Assembly (NCBI GenBank): GCA_905067535.1
Contig: CAJHIR010000047.1
Coordinates: 1 to 8,254 of the forward strand
Direction of reading: 5' to 3'
Length of the DNA: 8,254 nt
Source: Candidatus Argoarchaeum ethanivorans
GTDB taxonomy: Archaea > Halobacteriota > Methanosarcinia > Methanosarcinales > EX4572-44
The stretch's first letter is position 1; each line of letters starts with the position of its first letter. Below are positions 1 through 6,079 of the stretch, one piece after another. The translations under genes and the position numbers were made by a program. The notes below the pieces were generated by a model. It saw only the letters and a program-made list of their open reading frames with translations. It was not told the origin of the DNA and did no database searches.

Positions 1-1
1 T

Positions 2-1660
2 GATGGCATTTTGCTTTCCTGTGAGTGTGGCGGCAGGAAAAAACGTGTGGAGGATGTGTTTGATGTCTGGTTTGATTCAGCAGTTGCATCGTGGGCTACA
101 CTTGGGTTTCCAGGGAAGAGCAAAGAGTTCGATGACTGGTGGCCTGCTGATTTTATCACCGAGGGATACGATCAGACGCGCGGATGGTTTTACTCACAAC
201 TTGGTGCAAGCATGGTTGCCTTTGGCCGTGCCCCCTACAAAAGTGTGCTGGTGCATGGCTTTGCCCTTGATGACACAGGGAGAAAGATGTCAAAGAGAAT
301 CGGGAACGTGGTAGACCCTAAAGAAGTAATAGAACGCTTTGGAGCTGAAACGCTGCGATATTACGTGCTTTCTTCAAGTGCACCATGGGATGATTTGAAA
401 TTTGGATGGGACGAGGTTGCAAACACTCACCGTATGTTTAATATTCTCTGGAATGTTTATCGATTCCCTCTTCCTTATATGGTGCTTGATGGTTTTGACC
501 CTAAAAAGATCACCTATGATTCAGTAAAACATGCTCTTCGAGTGGAAGACAAATGGATTCTTTCAAGGGTAAAGAGCCTTGCAGAGAGAGTTGAATTAGA
601 AATGGGAGAATACGAACTTCATAATGCTACCCGCGCAATCAGTGAATTCATACTCGATGACCTCTCCCGCTGGTACATCCAGCTCACTCGCCCGCGTGTG
701 TGGACTGAAGCAGATGACCCGGATAAACTGGCAGCCTACTGGGTACTGCACACAGTATTATCTGATCTCTCAACAATAATCGCACCTTTTGCACCATTTA
801 TTGCAGAGACAATATACCAGAACCTGGTTCGCGGGACAGATAATAACGCGCCAGAATCAGTACATATGTGCGACTGGCAGAAAGATTTCTCTATGCAAAA
901 TCCTGAACTCGAAGAACAGATGGAAATCGTGCGTGACATCGTTGAAGCAGCTTCAAACGCACGGCAGAAAGCCAAGAGAAAACTGCGATGGCCAATAAGA
1001 CGCATAGTAATAAAACCAAATACTAAAGGGACCATAAAAGCAGTAAAAACGCTCAGAAAAGTAATATTAGAGCAGTGCAACTCAAAAGACATCCTGATTC
1101 TTGATGTTGATGAAGAGTGGAACGAACTCGGGGTAAAAGTCATACCAAAACCAGCAATTATTGGGCCGGCATTTAAACAGAACGCTGGGAAAGTAAGAGA
1201 AGCACTAAAAGAAGCAAACAGCATTGCAGTAAAACACAGCATCGACACGCTGGGCAGATTTGAGATACCGGAACTGAATGTTACCGTGCTTCCGGAGATG
1301 GTGGAGTTCAAAGAAGTGCTGCCAAAGGATATTACAATAGCAGGATTTTCAAAAGGACTTGTCTATGTTGACAGTGCCCTGACACGTAATATAGAAGCAG
1401 AAGGATATTCACGTGAAATCACACGTCGTCTTCAGGACATGCGAAAAGAACTCAACCTGCGTGTAGAAGATGAAATAAGCGCTGTAGTAAACATCAATGA
1501 TGAACGCATTACAGACCTTGTGCTCGAATGGGAAGAAGCAATAGTCCATGAAATTCGCTCCAAAATACTTGTAATTGGGATGGACATTAAAGTAAAAGGT
1601 GCACTTGTAAAAGAATGGAATGTTGAAGGAATAACGATGACCATGGGGATATCAAAATAA
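2..1660 (+). CDS. ileS: Isoleucyl-tRNA synthetase, C-terminal part (5' end outside window)
   Basis: Charges tRNA-Ile with isoleucine in the cytoplasm (class I aminoacyl-tRNA synthetase). About 552 codons are visible, and the frame is open through the left edge, so the HIGH motif and most of the editing domain lie outside; archaeal IleRS is usually about 1,050 residues, so roughly half is missing. The visible part begins with a CECGG cysteine pair, then DVWFDS and WFYSQL of the catalytic core, then the KMSKS-type loop KMSKRIGN at 284-307. It continues into a long helical anticodon-binding domain (LSRWYIQLTRPRVW, about 670-705) and an archaeal-type C-terminal extension ending in MGISK. The second serine of KMSKS is arginine here, which is also known in eukaryotic cytosolic IleRS. 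ValRS and LeuRS are the alternatives, but the motif order and spacing fit IleRS best. The stop is TAA, and a 76-bp gap follows before the next gene. Confidence 0.93.
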   Translation, partial: DGILLSCECGGRKKRVEDVFDVWFDSAVASWATLGFPGKSKEFDDWWPADFITEGYDQTRGWFYSQLGASMVAFGRAPYKSVLVHGFALDDTGRKMSKRIGNVVDPKEVIERFGAETLRYYVLSSSAPWDDLKFGWDEVANTHRMFNILWNVYRFPLPYMVLDGFDPKKITYDSVKHALRVEDKWILSRVKSLAERVELEMGEYELHNATRAISEFILDDLSRWYIQLTRPRVWTEADDPDKLAAYWVLHTVLSDLSTIIAPFAPFIAETIYQNLVRGTDNNAPESVHMCDWQKDFSMQNPELEEQMEIVRDIVEAASNARQKAKRKLRWPIRRIVIKPNTKGTIKAVKTLRKVILEQCNSKDILILDVDEEWNELGVKVIPKPAIIGPAFKQNAGKVREALKEANSIAVKHSIDTLGRFEIPELNVTVLPEMVEFKEVLPKDITIAGFSKGLVYVDSALTRNIEAEGYSREITRRLQDMRKELNLRVEDEISAVVNINDERITDLVLEWEEAIVHEIRSKILVIGMDIKVKGALVKEWNVEGITMTMGISK

Positions 1661-1700
1661 TTTGACAGCCTCATCGCACAGGTGTGATTGTTAAGATACA

Positions 1701-1712
1701 TTAATATTATAT
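1701..1712 (+). promoter_or_regulatory. Candidate TATA box for the radical SAM gene
   Basis: An A/T-only stretch (ttaatattatat) lies about 30 bp before the ATG at 1737, in the gap after ileS. Archaeal transcription normally starts about 25 bp downstream of the TATA centre, which would place the start at about 1730-1735. No GGTG-type ribosome-binding site precedes the ATG, so the mRNA may be leaderless. The box is a loose match and there is no clear BRE. Confidence 0.4.
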
Positions 1713-1736
1713 TGTTGTTCTAACATAGTCTTTCTA

Positions 1737-2783
1737 ATGTCCTTTTATCCATATCCAAAATCGATCCTGTTTGAAGTTACGTATCGCTGCAACCTGCAAT
1801 GCATCCACTGTTATGAACCAAAGTACGGTGGTGAAGAAATGTCCACTGATAGAGAAATGTCCACTGATGAAGTTTTGTGTTTGATTGACCAGGCAGCAGA
1901 ACTTGGAGTCCCGCATATATCTGTTGGTGGTGGTGAGCCGCTTGTAAGAAAAGACATTTTCACGCTTCTGAAGTATGCTTCTGACAAGCACATTGCTGTT
2001 GAACTGTTATCTAATGGAACATTGATTGATGAAGACACTGCAAAGCGGCTTGCTGCATGTGGTGTTCGGGCAGTGTCTGTGAGTCTCGACTCAGCCACTC
2101 CGGAAGTGCACAATGCGATTCGCAGAAAGGATTGTTTTGAAACTGTAATCCATGCGATTGAATGTTTAATTGATGCAGGTCTCAGGGTAGAGATTAACAC
2201 CACGTTTACAAAATTGAACCTCAGGGATTTTGAAGGTGTTGTCCGCTTATCAAAGAAACTCGGTGCATCACTGGTTCGGGCTGTTAGACTTGTATCTCTT
2301 GGAAGAGCAGAAGAAAATGATGCATTGATAAGTCCAGCAAGCGAGGACTACCACTGGTTTTCAGACATGCTCTACGAAGTATCAAAAAAATACAGTGATA
2401 AAAATTTCGCTGTTACAGGCGATGATGCCTTTGCCCCGTTTTTATATATTAAAAATAAAAAACAGCGAATGACGTGGCTTCCTGGAAACTATATGGGGTG
2501 CATTGGTGGAAGAGTCATCGTATCCATTGACCCTTATGGAAATGTGTACCCGTGTGGCTACCTCAAGTATCCTGAATTCTATGGCGGGAACGTAACAGAA
2601 GAATCACTTAAAGATATCTGGGGGAGAGAAGATTCGTTTAAAGAGCTTCGAAATCTTACACTGCCAACCGGTAAGTGCAGAGGTTGTGAGTATCTTGAAT
2701 TCTGTCGCGGTGGCTGTCGAGGCGCTGCATATATTAAAACGAAGAGCCTAACTGCACCTGATCCATATTGCTGGATACAATAA
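1737..2783 (+). CDS. Radical SAM protein with SPASM domain (AhbC/AhbD/NirJ or peptide-maturase type)
   Basis: An S-adenosylmethionine radical enzyme of 348 residues. The N-terminal CNLQCIHC (residues 18-25) is the CxxxCxxC motif holding the SAM-binding 4Fe-4S cluster, and GGGEP (64-68) is the SAM-contacting motif. The C-terminal part carries all seven cysteines of a SPASM domain (255, 273, 314, 317, 323, 327, 345), including C-x12-G-x4-C and C-x2-C-x5-C-x3-C, so two auxiliary Fe-S clusters are expected. This architecture is shared by AhbC/AhbD and NirJ (haem and haem d1 synthesis), PqqE-like peptide maturases and others. Overall feel and length resemble the archaeal Ahb/NirJ group, but no haem or peptide-substrate gene lies beside it, so the substrate is not assignable. 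EEMSTD/REMSTD at residues 33-44 is an 18-bp in-frame duplication. The last ten codons plus TAA are repeated twice more downstream. The ATG start is chosen because CNLQC then sits at the usual distance from the N-terminus; there is no obvious ribosome-binding site. Confidence 0.9.
   Translation: MSFYPYPKSILFEVTYRCNLQCIHCYEPKYGGEEMSTDREMSTDEVLCLIDQAAELGVPHISVGGGEPLVRKDIFTLLKYASDKHIAVELLSNGTLIDEDTAKRLAACGVRAVSVSLDSATPEVHNAIRRKDCFETVIHAIECLIDAGLRVEINTTFTKLNLRDFEGVVRLSKKLGASLVRAVRLVSLGRAEENDALISPASEDYHWFSDMLYEVSKKYSDKNFAVTGDDAFAPFLYIKNKKQRMTWLPGNYMGCIGGRVIVSIDPYGNVYPCGYLKYPEFYGGNVTEESLKDIWGREDSFKELRNLTLPTGKCRGCEYLEFCRGGCRGAAYIKTKSLTAPDPYCWIQ
1833..1868 (+). repeat. 18-bp in-frame tandem duplication inside the radical SAM gene
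   Basis: Two adjacent 18-bp units (1833-1850 and 1851-1868) differ only in their first two bases, giving EEMSTD followed by REMSTD. The unit adds six residues just after the CxxxCxxC cluster loop, where related enzymes usually have one (L/M)ST(D/E)E stretch leading into the first helix. Confidence 0.9.
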
Positions 2784-2849
2784 ACTGCACCTGATCCATA
2801 TTGCTGGATACAATAAACTGCACCTGATCCATATTACTGGATACAATAA
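2751..2849 (+). repeat. Three tandem 33-bp units duplicating the 3' end and stop codon of the radical SAM gene
   Basis: Units lie at 2751-2783, 2784-2816 and 2817-2849. Each spells TAPDPYCWIQ followed by TAA in the same frame. Unit 1 is the real C-terminus of the radical SAM protein. Unit 2 is identical to it. Unit 3 differs by one base (TGC to TAC), turning the SPASM cysteine codon into tyrosine. Each unit also contains the short inverted repeat ATCCA-6 nt-TGGAT. The array fills almost the whole gap before the next gene at 2863. Confidence 0.97.
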
Positions 2850-2862
2850 AAGAGCTGTTAAT

Positions 2863-3432
2863 ATGTTCAACTCAGTAAAAAACACCGTTCGAACCTGGCT
2901 GCAGCCGCTAAGTAGAGTCTTCTCACACACTAACCCAAATTTAATAACCATTGCAGGACTCTTGCTTGCACTTGTTGCAGGGATCTCTTTTGCTTCAAAA
3001 CATCTCTTTTTGGGCGGTTTTTTAATCATCCTTTCAGGATTTTTTGATGTACTTGATGGGACGATTGCACGCGGAACCAACAGAATCACACCTTACGGCG
3101 GCTTTCTTGATTCAGTGAGTGATCGATACGCTGATGCAGCTATCCTGATTGGCATCATGTATGGTTGTACGATAAGAATGCCCTACCCTGATGTCCCGTG
3201 GTTCTGGGGTGCGGTTGCGCTTGTGGGTTCATTTATGGTTAGTTACACGCGGGCAAGAGCAGAGGCAGCAGGCGCTAATGCAGCCGTTGGAATAGCTGAG
3301 CGTGCTGAGCGATTAATAATCATTGCAGCAGGCGCGTTTACAGGGTACTTAAACATCGCGGTATTTGTTGTTGCAATCATTACTCATATTACAATCATCC
3401 AGAGGCTCGTGTTTGTGAAGAAACAGTTGTAA
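2863..3432 (+). CDS. CDP-alcohol phosphatidyltransferase, archaetidylinositol phosphate synthase type
   Basis: An integral membrane enzyme of 189 residues that transfers a phospho-alcohol head group onto a CDP-activated lipid. It carries the complete family signature D62-xx-D65-G66-xx-A69-R70-x8-G79-xxx-D83-xxx-D87, whose aspartates bind the catalytic metals and the CDP group. Hydrophobic stretches at about 27-41, 47-63, 92-101, 112-127 and 151-180 fit the usual six-helix fold. The SYTRARAE (127-134) and GIAERAERL (143-151) motifs point to the archaeal inositol-phosphate-type branch, in which CDP-archaeol and inositol phosphate give archaetidylinositol phosphate. Phosphatidylglycerol-phosphate or archaetidylserine synthase are less likely alternatives. 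The ATG at 2863 is the only good start. It follows the 33-bp repeat array by 13 bp and has only a weak GAG as ribosome-binding site. The stop TAA lies in the same frame as the next gene. Confidence 0.88.
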   Translation: MFNSVKNTVRTWLQPLSRVFSHTNPNLITIAGLLLALVAGISFASKHLFLGGFLIILSGFFDVLDGTIARGTNRITPYGGFLDSVSDRYADAAILIGIMYGCTIRMPYPDVPWFWGAVALVGSFMVSYTRARAEAAGANAAVGIAERAERLIIIAAGAFTGYLNIAVFVVAIITHITIIQRLVFVKKQL

Positions 3433-3489
3433 CTTCAGGATTTAATTATTGATGCTGTTTACAATAATGTTTTTGTAGTTGCACAGTCA

Positions 3490-3822
3490 TTGATTGTGGT
3501 GGTGATTGTTATACAGGCATATTCTTTAAAGCGTGGTTTTTCTCTGGATATTGGACGTGTGAAGAATGTTTTTGCTGAATGTTTTGATGGTGTTGAACCA
3601 GAAAATATTGACGGGCGATTCCTTGCAGGTTTCGGCGCTATGGAGTCAATCGGCTTCTGGTTTGAAGGTAAAAAACTATTTGTGGAAACTGTATCTAACA
3701 CTAATGCAACTGATGAGGAGATAATAGATACTAACAGACGTTTCAGGAAGTTTTTAGAGAATGCCACTGGTTATACTGCCAAACAACGTAGGACTATGGC
3801 TAAAAAAGGCGTTTCAAAGTAA
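3490..3822 (+). CDS. Small conserved archaeal protein, DUF5611-like, start codon uncertain
   Basis: A soluble-looking domain of about 105 residues with the stretch YSLKRGFSLDIGRVKNVFAE, then GRFLAGFGAMESIGFWFEGKKLFVET, and a basic C-terminus (AKQRRTMAKKGVSK). The Y-x-x-K-R-G-F opening recalls an uncharacterised archaeal family (DUF5611) from memory; I assign no function. No ATG exists in frame. TTG at 3490 and three GTG codons (3496, 3499, 3502) are possible starts. The best ribosome-binding-site match, GGTGAT at 3501-3506, would serve the non-standard ATA at 3511, which is also where the family-like N-terminus begins. Alternatively, the frame is open back to the previous TAA (3430-3432) and encodes a hydrophobic stretch (VFVVAQSLIVVVIVI) that could be a membrane anchor started from ATT at 3448. 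The gene lies between the lipid enzyme and the chorismate lyase, with short gaps that suggest an operon. Confidence 0.7.
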   Translation: MIVVVIVIQAYSLKRGFSLDIGRVKNVFAECFDGVEPENIDGRFLAGFGAMESIGFWFEGKKLFVETVSNTNATDEEIIDTNRRFRKFLENATGYTAKQRRTMAKKGVSK

Positions 3823-3837
3823 ATATGAGTTTTTGTT

Positions 3838-4332
3838 ATGATACCTGATGTGCCAACATCTCTTCCTTTACTTCTCAGGATTTGTGCAGTCACTGATGGT
3901 TCTATCACTTATCTGTTAGAAGCAATCTTTGGGGGAAAAGCAGAAGTGTCAACCCTGTGCCAGCAGATAGTTGAAGCTGATGAAAATATGTGCAGCCTCC
4001 TGAATGTTAGCCCTGGAGAACCAGTCAATATTCGCAAAGTCACACTCGAAGTTAACGGTGTGATGCATGTGTTTGCAAAGTCGCTTTCACCAGTCAACCG
4101 AATGCCAGTTGGGATGAGAGAACAGCTTATGCAGGCTGATATTCCGGTTGGCAAGATCCTGCGTTCAAACAAACTTGAGACCCGCAGGGACATCCTGCAT
4201 ATTGAACGTTTGCATTCTTCTAACTGCTTCACCGGTGAAGTGTTATCAAGAGATTATGTGATCATCCATGATGGCAGAGTGTTGATGTGGATCAATGAAG
4301 TGTTTCCAATTGACTATAGATGGGGGGCATAA
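3838..4332 (+). CDS. Chorismate pyruvate-lyase family protein (DUF98)
   Basis: A cytoplasmic protein of 164 residues that should split chorismate into 4-hydroxybenzoate and pyruvate. In methanogens 4-hydroxybenzoate feeds the aryl part of methanopterin, so this is a likely cofactor-precursor enzyme. Family features seen: TDGSITYLLEA near the N-terminus, the long DIPVGKILRSNKLETRRDI segment (residues 100-118), and the C-terminal LSRDYVIIHDGRVLMWINEVFPIDYRW. By analogy with UbiC, the glutamate of NEVFP (E154) and the arginine in SPVNRMPVG are the likely active-site residues. The N-terminus is slightly longer than the core domain; ATG 3838 is chosen because the upstream ATG at 3825 is out of frame and stops after seven codons. 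It begins 15 bp after the previous stop, so co-transcription is likely. Known relatives include uncharacterised members, so the reaction is inferred. Confidence 0.85.
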   Translation: MIPDVPTSLPLLLRICAVTDGSITYLLEAIFGGKAEVSTLCQQIVEADENMCSLLNVSPGEPVNIRKVTLEVNGVMHVFAKSLSPVNRMPVGMREQLMQADIPVGKILRSNKLETRRDILHIERLHSSNCFTGEVLSRDYVIIHDGRVLMWINEVFPIDYRWGA

Positions 4333-4390
4333 AAAACAAGGTTTGCGTTTATACTTTCTTATACGTTCAAAAATATCAAAAAGTTTCCGG

Positions 4391-4438
4391 GGGTCTGGTC
4401 ACTGCGATGCGAGGGTACACAAAGACCCGATGTTTTTT
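4391..4438. terminator. Candidate bidirectional terminator between convergent genes
   Basis: GGGTCT (4391-4396) pairs perfectly with AGACCC (4423-4428) around a 26-nt loop. On the plus strand a run of six T follows at 4433-4438. On the minus strand T-runs follow too, from the A-runs at 4378-4382 and 4369-4373. The hairpin sits in the 104-bp gap between the 3' ends of the chorismate lyase gene and pan, so it can serve both. Archaeal termination depends mainly on the T-runs, so the stem may be incidental. Confidence 0.5.
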
Positions 4439-5627
4439 ATGCAAACATCTGGTTTGGATCTTTTTTCTTTAGCTCAATTAGTTTTTTCTGAGCTTTTCGT
4501 ATATCGCTCATGGCGACCTTTTTTCCACCGTGTCGTAATGCAAACATACCTGCTTCAGTGACCATTGCTTTTATATCTGCACCGCTTAAACCTGCAGTTA
4601 TCTTTGCAAGTTTTTTAAAGTCAATTTGTTCAAGTTTTATTTTGCGGGTGTGTATTTTGAATATTTCCTCTCGTGCAATCTCGTCTGGTAGTGGTATTTC
4701 GATAATACGATCAAATCGTCCTGGACGCAGAATTGCCTGGTCAAGGAGGTCTATTCTATTAGTTGCCGCTATTATTTTTACGCCCTCCCGAGACCTGAAC
4801 CCGTCAATCTCTGCAAGCAGTTGTATCATTGTGCGGTTTACTTCTGCTGAACCTGTCGAACCGTCATAACTTCGCATGCTTGCAACCGCATCGATTTCGT
4901 CAATGAATACGATGCTTGGAGTTTTGTCTCTTGCCATCTGGAATAAATCGCGCACCAACCGTGCACCTTCGCCTATGTATTTCTGCACCAGTTCTGTGCC
5001 GCTTAAACAAAGGAAGGTTGCATGGGTCCGATGTGCTACCGCCTTGGCTATGAGGGTTTTACCGGTGCCTGGCGGTCCATGAAGAAGGACCGCACTGGGG
5101 GGATCAATTCCAATTTCTTTGAATAGTTCTGGTTGCGTCAGTGGTAGTTCTATTGTTTCCACCACTTCTTCTATTTGTTTTTCCAGTCCCCCGATCACGT
5201 CATAATCTACTTCTGGTACATCCACCAGTTCCATTATTCGTGCACGAACATCAACAGACTTTGACAGCACACTGATCGTGGACAGGTTGTTGTTGACTGC
5301 AACACGCGAGCCTATATCAATTGTAATATCTTTTGGCATATAGGTTAAAATCTCCTGGTTGCTGCCGTGTTGACGTAAGATTGCCATACCGTTTACAATA
5401 TCTATCACAGTTGCAATAAAAAGTGGCGGACGACGTAGATTGTCTACCTGTTCCTGAAATTTGTTGATGGCTTGAAGATACTTGCCATTCTCAATAGTTA
5501 TATCTAAAAGCTTCGAACGCAGTTCTTCATTTTGAACTTTCAGTATTTCTACTTCTTCAAGAAGGCTCAGCACATCTCTTGATTGTTCAGTCTCAAAAGA
5601 AGACGGCTTTGCCAGTGCTTCACTCAT
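4437..5627 (-). CDS. pan: Proteasome-activating nucleotidase (PAN), AAA+ ATPase
   Basis: A hexameric ATPase that unfolds proteins and feeds them into the archaeal 20S proteasome; 396 residues from the chosen start, close to the usual 400-430. In order: N-terminal coiled coil (about 16-64), the RRPP turn with the conserved proline, OB domain (about 69-125), then the AAA+ module. The module has Walker A GPPGTGKT (184-191), pore loop KYIG (216-219), Walker B VFIDEID (240-246), sensor-1 asparagine 290, arginine fingers in RPGR (301-304) and GLSGADI (346-352). The C-terminus is MFA, matching the HbYX docking motif with Phe in place of Tyr. ATG 5627 is chosen over the GTG at 5645 because GGGGTG stands four bases before it and the longer form adds an unusual MQLGCN. 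It is the last gene of the minus block, with its own possible TATA box at 5651-5658. CDC48/VAT-type ATPases are excluded because there is only one AAA module and it has the PAN-type N-domain. Confidence 0.95.
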   Translation of the reverse strand: MSEALAKPSSFETEQSRDVLSLLEEVEILKVQNEELRSKLLDITIENGKYLQAINKFQEQVDNLRRPPLFIATVIDIVNGMAILRQHGSNQEILTYMPKDITIDIGSRVAVNNNLSTISVLSKSVDVRARIMELVDVPEVDYDVIGGLEKQIEEVVETIELPLTQPELFKEIGIDPPSAVLLHGPPGTGKTLIAKAVAHRTHATFLCLSGTELVQKYIGEGARLVRDLFQMARDKTPSIVFIDEIDAVASMRSYDGSTGSAEVNRTMIQLLAEIDGFRSREGVKIIAATNRIDLLDQAILRPGRFDRIIEIPLPDEIAREEIFKIHTRKIKLEQIDFKKLAKITAGLSGADIKAMVTEAGMFALRHGGKKVAMSDIRKAQKKLIELKKKDPNQMFA

Positions 5628-5650
5628 ATTACACCCCAACTGCACCAGGG

Positions 5651-5658
5651 TTTATAAA
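5651..5658 (-). promoter_or_regulatory. Candidate TATA box upstream of pan
   Basis: TTTATAAA, a near-perfect archaeal TATA core, is centred about 27 bp upstream of the pan ATG (5627) in the 43-bp gap after the membrane-protein gene. If used, transcription would begin at about 5628-5632, giving a leaderless or nearly leaderless message that would leave out the GGGGTG motif. The motif is palindromic, so orientation is inferred from the neighbouring gene. Confidence 0.5.
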
Positions 5659-5670
5659 ATTTATGAAATC

Positions 5671-6018
5671 TCATCGGTATAATCTTTTAGAGAGTTCTGT
5701 GATTTTATTGTTGGTGTTCTGCATCGTAGAATTGAGTTTTTTGTCCATTGAATCTTCTACATCCTGTATACTGCTTGCAAGAGTGTGATCTCCTGATTCT
5801 ACGAGCTTCACGATGCGTCTTAGATGGAATTCGATTGATAATATTAAAGCTGCAAGTGCACCTACAAGGATTATTGATGCTGCAACGATCACAGGGTCAC
5901 TTTCCCCAAACCTGGATAGCCAGCGGTTGGTTATTACTACAACTGACAATATCATTATTATTGAGAATACAATATCTTTAATCCCAATATCTTCAATGAT
6001 GCTATAATCATGATTCAT
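5671..6018 (-). CDS. Unrecognised small membrane protein: two helices plus coiled-coil tail
   Basis: I do not recognise this 115-residue protein. It has a short polar N-terminus, a hydrophobic helix at about 15-30 (DIVFSIIMILSVVVIT), a short linker NRWLSRFGESDP, a second helix at about 43-62 (VIVAASIILVGALAALILSI), then a charged tail from 63 on (FHLRRIVKLVESGD...). The tail, with hydrophobic residues at roughly heptad spacing, looks like a coiled coil and ends in ELSKRLYR. The arginines after helix 2 suggest the tail is cytoplasmic, making the protein a hairpin with both ends inside. ATG 6018 is chosen over GTG 6027 because GGGTG lies six bases before the ATG and overlaps the GTG. It stands between ftsY and pan with its own TATA-like box. 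The context (SRP receptor, proteasome ATPase) hints at membrane or protein-quality work, but that is only a guess. Confidence 0.8.
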   Translation of the reverse strand: MNHDYSIIEDIGIKDIVFSIIMILSVVVITNRWLSRFGESDPVIVAASIILVGALAALILSIEFHLRRIVKLVESGDHTLASSIQDVEDSMDKKLNSTMQNTNNKITELSKRLYR

Positions 6019-6066
6019 TTGACACACCCGGTAAGTATAATCTATAACTATTTTAGTCTTATGTTG

Positions 6067-6075
6067 TATATAAAT
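6067..6075 (-). promoter_or_regulatory. Candidate TATA box for the small membrane protein gene
   Basis: ATTTATATA on the minus strand, preceded by an A-rich AACAAT that could serve as BRE, is a good archaeal promoter core. It lies five bases beyond the ftsY stop codon and about 53 bp before the ATG at 6018. Predicted transcription start is near 6046, leaving a short leader that contains the GGGTG ribosome-binding site. Confidence 0.55.
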
Positions 6076-6079
6076 ATTG

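Noticed and set aside
3..314. Plus-strand open frame of 103 codons at the left edge
   Set aside because: It overlaps the DVWFDS and KMSKR region of IleRS in another frame and resembles nothing.
736..1311. Long minus-strand open frame opposite ileS
   Set aside because: The protein is a serine/phenylalanine-rich shadow of the IleRS coding strand with no recognisable domain; IleRS in the other frame is unambiguous.
1811..2203. Minus-strand open frame opposite the radical SAM gene
   Set aside because: It lies wholly inside conserved radical SAM coding sequence, with no ribosome site and a shadow-like composition.
2751..2849. CRISPR-like repeat array
   Set aside because: The units are directly adjacent with no spacers and carry the gene's own 3' end, so this is a tandem duplication.
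3452..3493. Short ATG frame with an in-frame TAG after the lipid gene, as a possible pyrrolysine reading
   Set aside because: Even if TAG is read through, the frame ends at TGA a few codons later, and it does not join the downstream gene.
2863..3822. CDP-alcohol transferase and the next gene as one broken fusion gene
   Set aside because: They share a frame split by one TAA, but the first protein already has the normal family length and C-terminus. The stop-free gap is short enough to occur by chance.
4295..4561. Plus-strand open frame spanning the convergent gap into pan
   Set aside because: It starts inside the chorismate lyase gene and ends antisense to the conserved AAA+ C-terminus; it has no ribosome site and its product has no features.
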